A DNA stretch of 64,000 bases from NCBI RefSeq assembly GCF_000383415.1, contig NZ_KB911255.1, forward strand, positions 418,001 to 482,000. The letters are read 5' to 3'. Made by a program: the position numbers and the translations under genes. Positions within the stretch are counted from its first letter, which is position 1; every line of letters begins with the position of its first letter. Below, one piece after another: positions 9,037 to 17,085 of the stretch. The DNA is from Hyphomicrobium zavarzinii ATCC 27496 (GTDB lineage: Bacteria > Pseudomonadota > Alphaproteobacteria > Rhizobiales > Hyphomicrobiaceae). The notes beneath the pieces are model-generated. The model did no database searches. It had not been told where the DNA came from and was given only the letters and a program-made list of their open reading frames with translations.

Positions 9037-9402
9037 TCACACCATCCCGATCTGCTCGAGTTTGGTGCGAATAATTTCCTGATCAAAAGGCTTCATGATG
9101 TATTCGGTCGCGCCGGCTTCGAGCGCGGTCAGGATCTTGTCGCGCGTGTTCTCGGTGGTGCAGAAGACGACCTGGGGTTCGTCGCCGTGCGGCATCTTGC
9201 GGAGCTTGGTCAGGAACTCCAGACCGCTCATCACGGGCATGTTCCAGTCGAGAAGGATCAGGTCGGGCAGGGATGCCTGGCACTGCTCGAGGGCATGTGC
9301 GCCATCCTTGGCCTCCGAGACTTCGAAGCCCATGTTGTCGAGAATCTGCCGGGCGATCTTGCGGATGAAGGAAGAGTCATCCACCACGAGCGCTTTCTTC
9401 AT
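9037..9402 (-). CDS. cheY: Chemotaxis response regulator CheY
   Basis: Single-domain receiver that carries phosphoryl groups from CheA to the flagellar motor. It has the acidic pair in VVDDSS, the phosphoacceptor Asp in LLDWNMP, the switch Thr pair in FCTTE and the Lys in YIMKPFD. The start is likely ATG 9402 with AAAGGTGAG just upstream; GTG 9411 would add three residues. It lies between cheW and cheR. Confidence 0.95.
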   Translation of the reverse strand: MKKALVVDDSSFIRKIARQILDNMGFEVSEAKDGAHALEQCQASLPDLILLDWNMPVMSGLEFLTKLRKMPHGDEPQVVFCTTENTRDKILTALEAGATEYIMKPFDQEIIRTKLEQIGMV

Positions 9403-9432
9403 GTCACTCACCTTTACGCTACACTACTCACT

Positions 9433-9525
9433 TTGCGGACCGTGTTTCGCCTTCGGGCTCCGTGTGGAGCCGAAGGGATCGCAGCCACGTTCTTGAGGCC
9501 GGCGTGCCGGGCCCGAGAGCCCGGG
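9433..9525 (-). repeat. Two GC-rich hairpins between cheW and cheY
   Basis: The gap between cheW and cheY contains two adjacent inverted repeats: CCTTCGGGCTCC paired with GGAGCCGAAGG (one bulge), and CCGGGC...GGCCCGG close to the cheW end. Neither has a T-tract. They could attenuate or stabilise the transcript between cheW and cheY. The structure is visible; its role is inferred. Confidence 0.45.
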
Positions 9526-9536
9526 CCTCGTCCGGT

Positions 9537-10007
9537 CTAGTTGGAGAAGTCGAAGAGAGCCCCGATGTTGAGTGCGGGGATCAGGAGGTTTCCGACTTTG
9601 TAGAGACCCGCCATGAAGCGGGAACGTGCAGGATCGAAGTGGGCAGGAATCTGCACCTTCATCGAGGCGTCGAGCGTCAGCACGTCGCCGACCTCGTCCA
9701 CGATGAGAGCGAAGTTCTCGCCTTTGTGCTCGATGCCGATCGCAAGCGAGTTCTGCACCTCGTCGACGGGGATGCCGAGGCGGCGGCGCAGGCTTACGGC
9801 GGTTACGATCTTTCCGCGCAGGTTTACCAAGCCGACGATGTCGATCGGGCCAAGCGGGATCGGGGTCACGCTGGTGATGCGGAAGATGGTCTGCGTGTGG
9901 AGGACAGACAGGCCAAATGCTTCCCCGCCAGCGAATACGGTGAAGTAGCTCTCCTCACCTGCGGTCGGAACGTCGGAGACGGTCTGAAGGGCGACAGCGG
10001 CGCTCAT
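9537..10007 (-). CDS. cheW: Chemotaxis coupling protein CheW
   Basis: Scaffold linking chemoreceptors to CheA. 156 residues of a CheW SH3-like fold: YFTVFAGGEAFGLSVLHTQTI, PLGPIDIVGLVNLRGKIV and the closing LIPALNIGALFDF are family hallmarks. The ATG overlaps the cheA stop (ATGA), indicating translational coupling. Confidence 0.95.
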   Translation of the reverse strand: MSAAVALQTVSDVPTAGEESYFTVFAGGEAFGLSVLHTQTIFRITSVTPIPLGPIDIVGLVNLRGKIVTAVSLRRRLGIPVDEVQNSLAIGIEHKGENFALIVDEVGDVLTLDASMKVQIPAHFDPARSRFMAGLYKVGNLLIPALNIGALFDFSN

Positions 10008-12652
10008 GCTGCAATCTCCATGCTCGTGGCCTTGGCATCGGCGGCTGCATCGAGAGCGTAGGCGAGCGTCTCGAGCAGGGCATGGCGGTCATGCTTGCTC
10101 AGAAGCGCGAGCATGCCGTTCTCGGTGGCGATGCGCGAGGTGCGGTTCGTGGGTGTCCGGCTGACACCGATGATGGGCGTGCGGGCCGGATCCTTGCGCT
10201 CCTTGAGTGCGCGGAGGAACCCGGGCGCCGACAAGGCCGGTGCATCGGCATCAAGGATGATGGCGTCGAAGGAGGCGAACTGGTTGACCAGCTCGCTGAT
10301 GTCGGCCGGGATGGACGTCGCGACAAGGTTGTAGCTTGCGGCCGAGAGAGCCGGGCAAAGCATGTCGCGGACGAGTTGGTCGTCGGCTGCGAACAGCACC
10401 CGCTGAGGCACGGGGTTGGTCCTGCCGGGCGAGTCGGCCATGCGGATGAAGTGCGAGACGTCGATGAGCTCGACGGCTTCGCCGCGGATCTCGGCAGAGC
10501 CCACCAGCTCGGAGTTGGCAGAGGCGAGCTGGATCTCGAGCTTGTCCTCGAGGATGTCCACGATCTCGTCGGCCATGAGTCCGATGGAGCGGTTCTCCGT
10601 TGCGACCACCAGCACCGGATACGACGGACGCGACATGTCGATATGCGACGAGATCGGCACGATCGGCATCAGGCGGCCCTGGAGCAGCACCATAAGGCGG
10701 CCGTCCGAGCTTTCGATGCGGTTGGTCTCGACCATCTCGATGCGCGAGACGAGCGAAAGGGGCAGAACCTTCGGCGCGCCGGGGCCGGCGCGGAACATGA
10801 CGAGACGGCGGCGCTCCTGGGCGTTCTGGTCGCGGGCCTGCTCGCGCTTCTTCTCGGTCGACTTCTCGATGCCAAGGTTGGCGCCAATGCCGGCGGGATC
10901 CAGGATGAGAACGACCGAGCCGTCACCGAGGATGGTGTGGCCGCTGAAGACCTTGAGGTGAGCCAGCGAGGCGCTGAGCGGCTTGACGACGATCTCCTGG
11001 ATGTCGGCAACGCCGTCGACGATGATGCAGAAAGAGTCCGTGCCCACGCGCATGACGACGGCGAGCTTCTCGCTCTCCTCGTTCGCGTCATTGTTGCCGA
11101 GGCCGACGACTTCGCGCAGCTCGACGGCGGGAATTACTTCCTCGCGCAGCTTCAGCACCAGAGCGTTCTGCACGTTCTGGATCAAATCCTTGTAGTTCTT
11201 GCCCAGGCTCACCGCCTCGACGACGGACGTCTGGGGCAGGGCGAAGCGCTGGCCGGCGACCTCGATGATGAGGGCAGGCGCGATCGCGAGCGTGAGCGGA
11301 ATGCGGAGTGAGAAGCGGCTGCCCTTGCCTTCGTTCGAGGAGAGGGTGACGGAGCCGCCGATCGCCTCGATGTTCGAGCGCACGACGTCCATGCCGACGC
11401 CGCGGCCGGACACGTTCGACACGACCTGCGCCGTGGAGAATCCGGGCTCGAAAATGAAGCGATAGATCTCCTCGTTGCTCATGGCGTGGAGCTCCTGCTC
11501 CGTCGCCATGCCCTGGGAGAGAATCTTCTTCTTGATGCGCTCGGTGTCGAGGCCCTTGCCGTCGTCGGCGATGTCGATGGTGATCTGGCCGGCTTCGTGA
11601 GCGGCAGAGACGCGAATTTCTCCGCGCTCGGGCTTGCCCTTCGCGAGACGCTCTTCAGGGCGCTCGATGCCGTGGTCGGCGCAGTTGCGGATGAGGTGGG
11701 TCAGCGGATCGCGAATGACCTCGATGAGCTGACGATCGAGCTCGGTATCGGCGCCTTCCGTAACGAGATCGATGCTCTTGCCAAGGCTGGTCGAAAGCTC
11801 GCGGACGAGGCGCGGCAGGTTCGCGTAAAGACGGCCGACCGGCTGCATGCGGGCGCGCATCACGGCGTCCTGCAGGTCGCTGGTCAGCGTCGAAAGGTGC
11901 TGAAGCGGTGTCTTGATCGCGTCGTCCTCACGGTGACGCGCGAGCTCGAGGAGCTGGTTGCGGCTGAGGACAAGCTCGGAGACGAGCTGCATCATGCGCT
12001 CGATGGTGTCCACCGAGACGCGAATGGATTCCTGGTTTGCCGTGGAGCCGCCTTGCGAGCGGCCTTCCTTCGACTGGGACGCAGCGGCTTCCGCCTTCGG
12101 AGCCTCGGCGCGTGCTGCGGGTGCTTCGACCTTGGGCTCGGCCGGCTTGACCTGCTCGACAGCGGCGGCTACGGGGGCAGCTTCCACAACGGGAGCTGCG
12201 GGTTCGGGCGATGCTGCCGGCGCGGCGGCCTTGTTGGAGCTTGCCTCCGCTGCTGCGGCGGCCGTTGCGGCCTCGGAGCCGGCGGCATAGTAGGCTTCGA
12301 GCGCATCGATGATGGCGCTGTCGTCGCCCGGGGGCTCGGAGCCGTGGGCTCCGATTTCCTCAATGATTGTCTTGATGCGATCGATTGCAGCAAGAATGAT
12401 GGTGACGGAGTGCTGCGTCGGCGGAACGCCGTCGCGCAGCATGCCCATCACCGATTCCGCTGCGTGGCCCACGCGCTCAAGGCGTTCGAGGCCCAGGAAG
12501 CTCGATGTGCCCTTGATGGTGTGAACAAGGCGGAAAATGCTGGTGATCAGAGACGCATCGGAGGGATTGCGCTCGAAATGCACGAGCTGGGTTTCCGCTC
12601 CTTCGATGTGCTCGGTCGTCTCTGTCAGAAAGTCCCGCAGTAACTCGTCCAT
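10004..12652 (-). CDS. cheA: Chemotaxis histidine kinase CheA with extra CheW-like and receiver-like domains
   Basis: Central chemotaxis kinase, 882 residues. Order: HPt domain with H44 in RLVHTIKGTSSFLG; Ala/Glu/Pro linker (~130-200); dimerisation helices (SVDTIERMMQLVSELVLSRN); ATPase domain (LTHLIRNCADHGIE, DDGKGLD, GRGVGMDVV); a CheW-like domain; a second CheW-like segment (about 600-740, from LVMFRAGPGAPK); and a receiver-like tail (about 755-870) keeping AADDQ, ILDADAP and LSKHD. Ordinary CheA lacks the second CheW-like part and the receiver. The start ATG 12652 has GGGGGA upstream. The gene overlaps cheW. Confidence 0.95.
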   Translation of the reverse strand: MDELLRDFLTETTEHIEGAETQLVHFERNPSDASLITSIFRLVHTIKGTSSFLGLERLERVGHAAESVMGMLRDGVPPTQHSVTIILAAIDRIKTIIEEIGAHGSEPPGDDSAIIDALEAYYAAGSEAATAAAAAEASSNKAAAPAASPEPAAPVVEAAPVAAAVEQVKPAEPKVEAPAARAEAPKAEAAASQSKEGRSQGGSTANQESIRVSVDTIERMMQLVSELVLSRNQLLELARHREDDAIKTPLQHLSTLTSDLQDAVMRARMQPVGRLYANLPRLVRELSTSLGKSIDLVTEGADTELDRQLIEVIRDPLTHLIRNCADHGIERPEERLAKGKPERGEIRVSAAHEAGQITIDIADDGKGLDTERIKKKILSQGMATEQELHAMSNEEIYRFIFEPGFSTAQVVSNVSGRGVGMDVVRSNIEAIGGSVTLSSNEGKGSRFSLRIPLTLAIAPALIIEVAGQRFALPQTSVVEAVSLGKNYKDLIQNVQNALVLKLREEVIPAVELREVVGLGNNDANEESEKLAVVMRVGTDSFCIIVDGVADIQEIVVKPLSASLAHLKVFSGHTILGDGSVVLILDPAGIGANLGIEKSTEKKREQARDQNAQERRRLVMFRAGPGAPKVLPLSLVSRIEMVETNRIESSDGRLMVLLQGRLMPIVPISSHIDMSRPSYPVLVVATENRSIGLMADEIVDILEDKLEIQLASANSELVGSAEIRGEAVELIDVSHFIRMADSPGRTNPVPQRVLFAADDQLVRDMLCPALSAASYNLVATSIPADISELVNQFASFDAIILDADAPALSAPGFLRALKERKDPARTPIIGVSRTPTNRTSRIATENGMLALLSKHDRHALLETLAYALDAAADAKATSMEIAA

Positions 12653-12688
12653 TGGAAGTCCCCCTTGGCGTCTGGCGCGCTTACTCGG

Positions 12689-13255
12689 TTACGCCACACA
12701 CGGGATGAGCCGGTCGGCCATGCCCTGAGGAGACTCGGCCGCGTTTTCCCTTCCGTTGTTCACGAGATCGGAGGCGCGGTTGAGTGCGCTCCGGATTGCG
12801 CAAGATGCATTCTCGCAGAAGTCGGAAACGCGCGAAGGATCGAGTTCCCCATCGGGGCTGCGATGAGCGCGAATAACGTCGATGCTCGCCATCGCCATGG
12901 CGTTGATACCGTCGATGATGCTTTCGAAGTCGCGCCGGAAGGCTTCGTCCAGGCCTTCGTAGATTTCGAGGGCGCGTGCGCTGCCGGGCAGCAGGGACTT
13001 CGCGAAATACTCGCGGTAGGTCACCGGGCGCCACTCGAGCAGCTCATCGAGCATTTCGGGCAGGAGCGTCGGAAGGTTCTCGATCAGAAGGAGAACCTCG
13101 TTGAAGTGATTGAGGTAGTCGTTTGCGATTCCCGACGCGGGATTAACAAGACACGCAGCACGTTGTTCCAATGAGTCGACGCTTCCGGCTTCTTGTGATC
13201 CGGTTTCGATTTCAGTCATTCCCATTTGCTGCCGCCCGCGCTGAAGTTTCGTCAT
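12689..13255 (-). CDS. Unknown helical protein in the chemotaxis run
   Basis: 188 residues, predicted almost entirely alpha-helical (NDYLNHFNEVLLLIENLPTL, then REYFAKSLLPGSARALEIYE), without signal peptide, membrane helix or a motif I recognise. It sits 36 bp before cheA and after fliM on the same strand, so it is probably co-transcribed and could act in chemotaxis or motor control. Starts at 13225 or 13219 are possible instead of 13255. It does not show the conserved E/N pattern of CheZ or CheC that I could recognise. Function unknown. Confidence 0.72.
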   Translation of the reverse strand: MTKLQRGRQQMGMTEIETGSQEAGSVDSLEQRAACLVNPASGIANDYLNHFNEVLLLIENLPTLLPEMLDELLEWRPVTYREYFAKSLLPGSARALEIYEGLDEAFRRDFESIIDGINAMAMASIDVIRAHRSPDGELDPSRVSDFCENASCAIRSALNRASDLVNNGRENAAESPQGMADRLIPCVA

Positions 13256-13473
13256 ATGAACGACGATACTCCACGGCCTTGCCTAAGAATCGGTTACGAG
13301 CGGCGTTGTTTAGGACGCAATCTGATCAGCTTCTTTAGGTGAAAGCGCAAAAAAAGCGGCGTGCACCGCGGGAGAACCGCTCTGGCCACGGGGCGGCAGA
13401 CTTAACGAAGCGTAAATTTCAGAGCGTCGTTCACGCGCCCCGCGGGCAGATGACGCAGTGCGACTGTCTCGCG

Positions 13474-14433
13474 TCAGCGCGCGGGAGAGCTCGAGATCAG
13501 ATCCGCAACCAGCTCCTTCTGCCGGTCGATCGGCTGCTCGACGACGAGAGCGAACTGGCTCTTGGATTGCGCGAGGCGGCACCAGAAGAGGCGCTCGTCC
13601 TGACATTCGAGGGCGATCAGGCTCTTGGTGTCGGCGTCGAGGCGCAGGATCTGGCCGGGCTCGAGCGCCGTAATCTCAGCGAGCGTCATTTCCGGACCCT
13701 CGAGCACGCCCTTCAGAAGCATGGTTGAAGACGCAAGTCCGTCCTGCATCTTCTTCTGCCACTCGGGATCGACGCTGGTGCCGTCCAGCGCGCGAGACCG
13801 TTCGAGCAGCTTGCGGATCGGATAGAGCGCCGATTGCGGAATGATCATGAACATGCGCCCGCCGTTATCCAGGATCTGAAAGAGGATCTGGACGGCGATG
13901 ACGGGCACGTCGGTCTGGCCGAGGATCTGGAAGTCGAGCTTGGTTTCGAGCTTCTCGAGATCGAGATTGACGGGCGTGATCGGGTTGAGGAGGTCCTCCA
14001 GCTCGGGAACGACGATGCTGAAGACGCTGCGGGCGAGGCGCGCTTCGAGCGAGGTGAAGGGCCGATCGGCTTCGAAAGGCGGCATGCTGCCGTCACCGCC
14101 GAAAGCTGCGTCGATCAGCGAGAAAATGAAGCGGCGGTCGAGGCCGATGACGATCTTGCTGTCCCACTGGCGGCAGTAGTAGATGCCGGCGATGCTGTCC
14201 TCGTAGGATTCGAGAACGTCCCAGGAATTTCCGCTTTCGACCTGGTTGACGAAAAACGACGAGGGAACGTTGCAGTAGTCGCGGAAGCGCTCGGCGAGCG
14301 TGGTCACCAGGCGTTCGAGCACGCCTTTGAGCACATGCAGGCGCTCGACTTCGAGCTTGGGCGGCTCCAGCAGCTTGTCCGTGCCGGGCTGGCCGCCGGA
14401 GTGGCGGATCTCTGCGTATTCCTCCCGCATCAT
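13474..14433 (-). CDS. fliM: Flagellar motor switch protein FliM
   Basis: Middle C-ring component that receives CheY-P. 319 residues: the CheC-like middle domain (SIAGIYYCRQWDSKIVIGLDRRF, DAAFGGDG, FTSLEARLARSVF) and a C-terminal SpoA-like domain (VLEGPEMTLAEITALEPGQIL). The start overlaps the fliG stop by 4 bp. The N-terminus lacks an obvious canonical EIDALL CheY-binding peptide, which may reflect divergence. FliN is not encoded nearby. Confidence 0.9.
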   Translation of the reverse strand: MMREEYAEIRHSGGQPGTDKLLEPPKLEVERLHVLKGVLERLVTTLAERFRDYCNVPSSFFVNQVESGNSWDVLESYEDSIAGIYYCRQWDSKIVIGLDRRFIFSLIDAAFGGDGSMPPFEADRPFTSLEARLARSVFSIVVPELEDLLNPITPVNLDLEKLETKLDFQILGQTDVPVIAVQILFQILDNGGRMFMIIPQSALYPIRKLLERSRALDGTSVDPEWQKKMQDGLASSTMLLKGVLEGPEMTLAEITALEPGQILRLDADTKSLIALECQDERLFWCRLAQSKSQFALVVEQPIDRQKELVADLISSSPAR

Positions 14434-15467
14434 TCCTCCTCCGAATTCCCGATCTCAATGATACCTTTTTCGATCATCTCCATCGCCGCGTCGGCGATGG
14501 CGCGCCGTGCCTTCTGAACTTCCTTGGCACTGGCCTTCTTGCCCGTGGCGAGCTCCTGCTCGATCATGCGGCGGGCGCGCGCGGGGGTAGCTTCGAGGAT
14601 CAGCTCCGCCATCTTCGGATCGGCGCCGAAAAGCGCCGTGATGGTGCGATCCGCCGGAACGCCGTCGAACAGCGTGACGAGGGCCGGCTGCGAGAGACGC
14701 ATCAGATCGTCGAAGGTGAAGAGCAGGCCGCGCACGACCTCGGCTTCCTTCGGGCGATGCTGATCGAGATCGGTCAGGATCTCGTCCATCTGCTTGCGAT
14801 CCATCTTGTTGATGATGTCGGCAAGACGGGCGTGGATGGTGGGGCCGGTGTTCTTCGCGCTCTTGTAGAGCAGTTCTTCCTTCACGGCGCCCTCCAGCAG
14901 CATGATCGGCCGTTCGAGCACGATCTTGAGCGCAAGCATCCGTCGCATGATCTCGTTGCGCAGCGGGGTGGGCAGCATCTTGAGGGCCGCAGCCGCGTAG
15001 GCAGGAGGCGTGCGTGACAGGACGAGCGCGGATACCTGGGGATGCTCCTTCGAGAGATACTGCGCTGTCGAAAGCTCCGGCACCTCGCCGAGCTTGATCC
15101 AGATCGATTGCAGCGATTTCGAGCGCACCTGAGACATGATCTCGGCGATCTGCTCCGGGGGCACGACACCGGCGAGGAGCTGCTCGACCTCGTTGGCGGT
15201 CGCGACGAGATCGCCGCCCGTGCGCAGGCTCATCGCGAATTCTTCGATGAGGGCGTCGAGCGTCTGCTTCGAGACCGCGCCGAGATCGGTCGCGGTCTGG
15301 GCGATGAGTTTGATGTCGTCTTCGTCGAAGTGCTTCAGAAGGCGCGAGGCGACCTTCTTGTCCATGGAAAGGAGAAGCGCGGCCACCTTCTTGGGGCCGG
15401 TCAGCTCGACGTTCTCGACGTCGTCGCCACCTCTGCTGGATCTTCTCTCGGCCTGCACCGGGCTCAT
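14430..15467 (-). CDS. fliG: Flagellar motor switch protein FliG
   Basis: C-ring protein that contacts the stator and generates torque. 345 residues: LTGPKKVAALLLSMDKKVASRLL (N-terminal domain that binds FliF), EHPQVSALVLSRTPPAYAAAAL (middle EHPQ motif), and the C-terminal torque domain FTFDDLMRLSQPALVTLFDGV. ATG 15467 is preferred over the TTG at 15470. Head of the minus-strand fliG-fliM-che run. Confidence 0.95.
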   Translation of the reverse strand: MSPVQAERRSSRGGDDVENVELTGPKKVAALLLSMDKKVASRLLKHFDEDDIKLIAQTATDLGAVSKQTLDALIEEFAMSLRTGGDLVATANEVEQLLAGVVPPEQIAEIMSQVRSKSLQSIWIKLGEVPELSTAQYLSKEHPQVSALVLSRTPPAYAAAALKMLPTPLRNEIMRRMLALKIVLERPIMLLEGAVKEELLYKSAKNTGPTIHARLADIINKMDRKQMDEILTDLDQHRPKEAEVVRGLLFTFDDLMRLSQPALVTLFDGVPADRTITALFGADPKMAELILEATPARARRMIEQELATGKKASAKEVQKARRAIADAAMEMIEKGIIEIGNSEEE

Positions 15468-15795
15468 CAACCGCTCAAGGGGCCACTGCTGCGGAGCGCG
15501 ATCGGTTTTTCATCGACCCGCGCTCCAAGTCTTCCGTGAGACCGGTGCATCGCGCTCCGGAGAGGTCCGAAGCGAGCACGGCCTAGGCACCGTTCCTCCA
15601 CGGGCCGCGTCCGGCCCGCTCCATCGCGGCTTGTAGATCACACAACGCGATCGAGACGTTCTTCGTGCTGGACGGAAGCCTAGCCAAAAGACTTGCTCGA
15701 TTTGCCTTGAGCGAAGCTTGTGGGGGAGGGTGTGCTACAACTCGAAACGCGTGTTCTGAACGGAGCTGTGGCCCGGTTTCCCGGGCCACGTCAGA
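15468..15795. other. Gene-free stretch upstream of fliG
   Basis: About 330 bp between the L,D-transpeptidase stop and fliG. No convincing gene is seen; a 68-residue minus-strand frame here has Arg/Ala/Pro-rich shadow composition. It should contain the fliG promoter, but I could not pick out a convincing one. A hairpin lies at its right end. Confidence 0.6.
15768..15789 (-). terminator. Hairpin just after the L,D-transpeptidase gene
   Basis: A 9-bp stem (GTGGCCCGG at 15768-15776, CCGGGCCAC at 15781-15789) with a 4-base loop directly downstream of the minus-strand stop at 15796. No T-tract follows, so an intrinsic terminator role is only likely from position. Confidence 0.45.
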
Positions 15796-16395
15796 TCAGC
15801 CAAAGCGCTGCCACGTCACGGTGACTTTGGTTCCGACCGGCACGCGCGGGTAAAGGTCCAGCACGTCCTCGTTGTACATGCGAATGCATCCCTTGGAGAC
15901 GGCGGTGCCGATGGTCCAGGGCGCGTCGGTGCCGTGGATGCGGTAGGCGGATGCACCGAGATAGAGTGCGCGTACACCCAGCGGGTTCTGCGGATGGCCG
16001 CCCGGCACCCAGCGAGGCAGGCGCGGGTTCTCGCGCAGCATGGTGGGCGTCGGCGTCCAGCTCGGGTTCACCGCCTTGTTCGAGACACTCGTCACGCCCG
16101 ACCAGCGGCTCTGCTCACGCGGTACGGCGATCGGGTAGCTGATGGCTTCGCCCCGCTTGTGGATCCAATAGAGCTTCCTGTCGCCGAAGGAGACGATGAT
16201 CTGGCGCGGCTCATACTTCGAACTGAAGCCAACGACCGAGCGCGATCCGCCATCCCAGAGGAACGAGAACAGGTCCTGGGCGGATGCCCGCGTGGGCGTG
16301 AACGAGGATACGGCCAAGGCCATCAAGGCCAGCAAGGCGAAACGCGGTGTCGAGGGCAGGCGCGAACCTCGACCTCTGGAACGCTCGATCGTCAT
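15796..16395 (-). CDS. L,D-transpeptidase (YkuD family)
   Basis: Exported enzyme that forms 3-3 peptidoglycan cross-links or attaches proteins to the wall. 199 residues: signal peptide (hydrophobic about 18-38, cleavage near SAQD), then the YkuD domain with PLGVRALYLG, RIHGTD (His) and the catalytic SKGCIRM cysteine motif. GGGGGAG precedes the ATG. It resembles the many stand-alone alphaproteobacterial L,D-transpeptidases. Transcribed towards fliG but separated from it by ~330 bp. Confidence 0.93.
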   Translation of the reverse strand: MTIERSRGRGSRLPSTPRFALLALMALAVSSFTPTRASAQDLFSFLWDGGSRSVVGFSSKYEPRQIIVSFGDRKLYWIHKRGEAISYPIAVPREQSRWSGVTSVSNKAVNPSWTPTPTMLRENPRLPRWVPGGHPQNPLGVRALYLGASAYRIHGTDAPWTIGTAVSKGCIRMYNEDVLDLYPRVPVGTKVTVTWQRFG

Positions 16396-16630
16396 GCGAA
16401 AGGTCTCCCCCTTCGGTGTTGCGATGGACCCTCAAATTGCCGTGGCGGGCACGGTTTCCCGTCCGGTGTCCGGCGCGATGTCAGATAGGGTGCCTGGGAG
16501 GCGTTGCGGGCGCAAGCCCGTGCTACCCCGTAATCGGCATCACTTCCTGCCGAATGTGTTGCAAATATGCATCGTTGTGAAGCCGTCTATCGCGTCGGCG
16601 GAGCCGGGCGGATGTTCGAGTGCTGGTGGG

Positions 16631-17017
16631 TCAGAGAAGGCGTGGCTGGCGTGGCTCGCGACAGTCACCCGCGTGCTGTCTCAGCCAGTGCTCGATCACC
16701 GCGATGACGTGGTCGACTTCGGCGGCACCGAGCGGATGGCCTTGGCCGATGCCGTGCCATTTTTCGAGGCATCCCCGGCAACAGGTGGCCGTTGCGTGCT
16801 GGGCGATGAAGACGGGATGGCTTTTAAACGGTGTCTGCTTGCCGTCGTTCTCGGGAAAGGCGGCGGCGAGGCGCTTTCGGATGAAGCCGCGGGCTTGCTC
16901 CAGGATGCCTTCGAGGCCATGGGTTTCGAGATAGGCCCGTTCTTCAGCGCGAAGTTTGAACCTCTGTCGAAACGGCGACTTCGACAGACGCGCCAGAATA
17001 TCCTCGATGTCCTGCAT
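16631..17017 (-). CDS. DUF4186 family protein
   Basis: 128 residues matching the DUF4186 pattern: NDGKQTPFKSHPVFIAQHA followed by TATCCRGCLEKWHGI, with two adjacent cysteines, a third cysteine and conserved His that suggest metal binding. I chose ATG 17017; a start at 17110 would run into the upstream glycosyltransferase gene. No function is established for the family. It lies just downstream of the GT41 gene on the same strand and may be co-transcribed with it. Confidence 0.78.
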   Translation of the reverse strand: MQDIEDILARLSKSPFRQRFKLRAEERAYLETHGLEGILEQARGFIRKRLAAAFPENDGKQTPFKSHPVFIAQHATATCCRGCLEKWHGIGQGHPLGAAEVDHVIAVIEHWLRQHAGDCREPRQPRLL

Positions 17018-17085
17018 GGGACGCGATCCGACAAGGTGTAAGAGGGAGATTAAGCGCTCTCGGCCGCCTCTCCAAGTCTGCAGCT

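Noticed and set aside
10082-11311. Long plus-strand frame opposite cheA
   Set aside because: Shadow of a strongly conserved kinase gene.
15583-15789. 68-codon minus-strand frame upstream of fliG
   Set aside because: Arg/Ala-rich, overlaps a hairpin, no ribosome site or domain.
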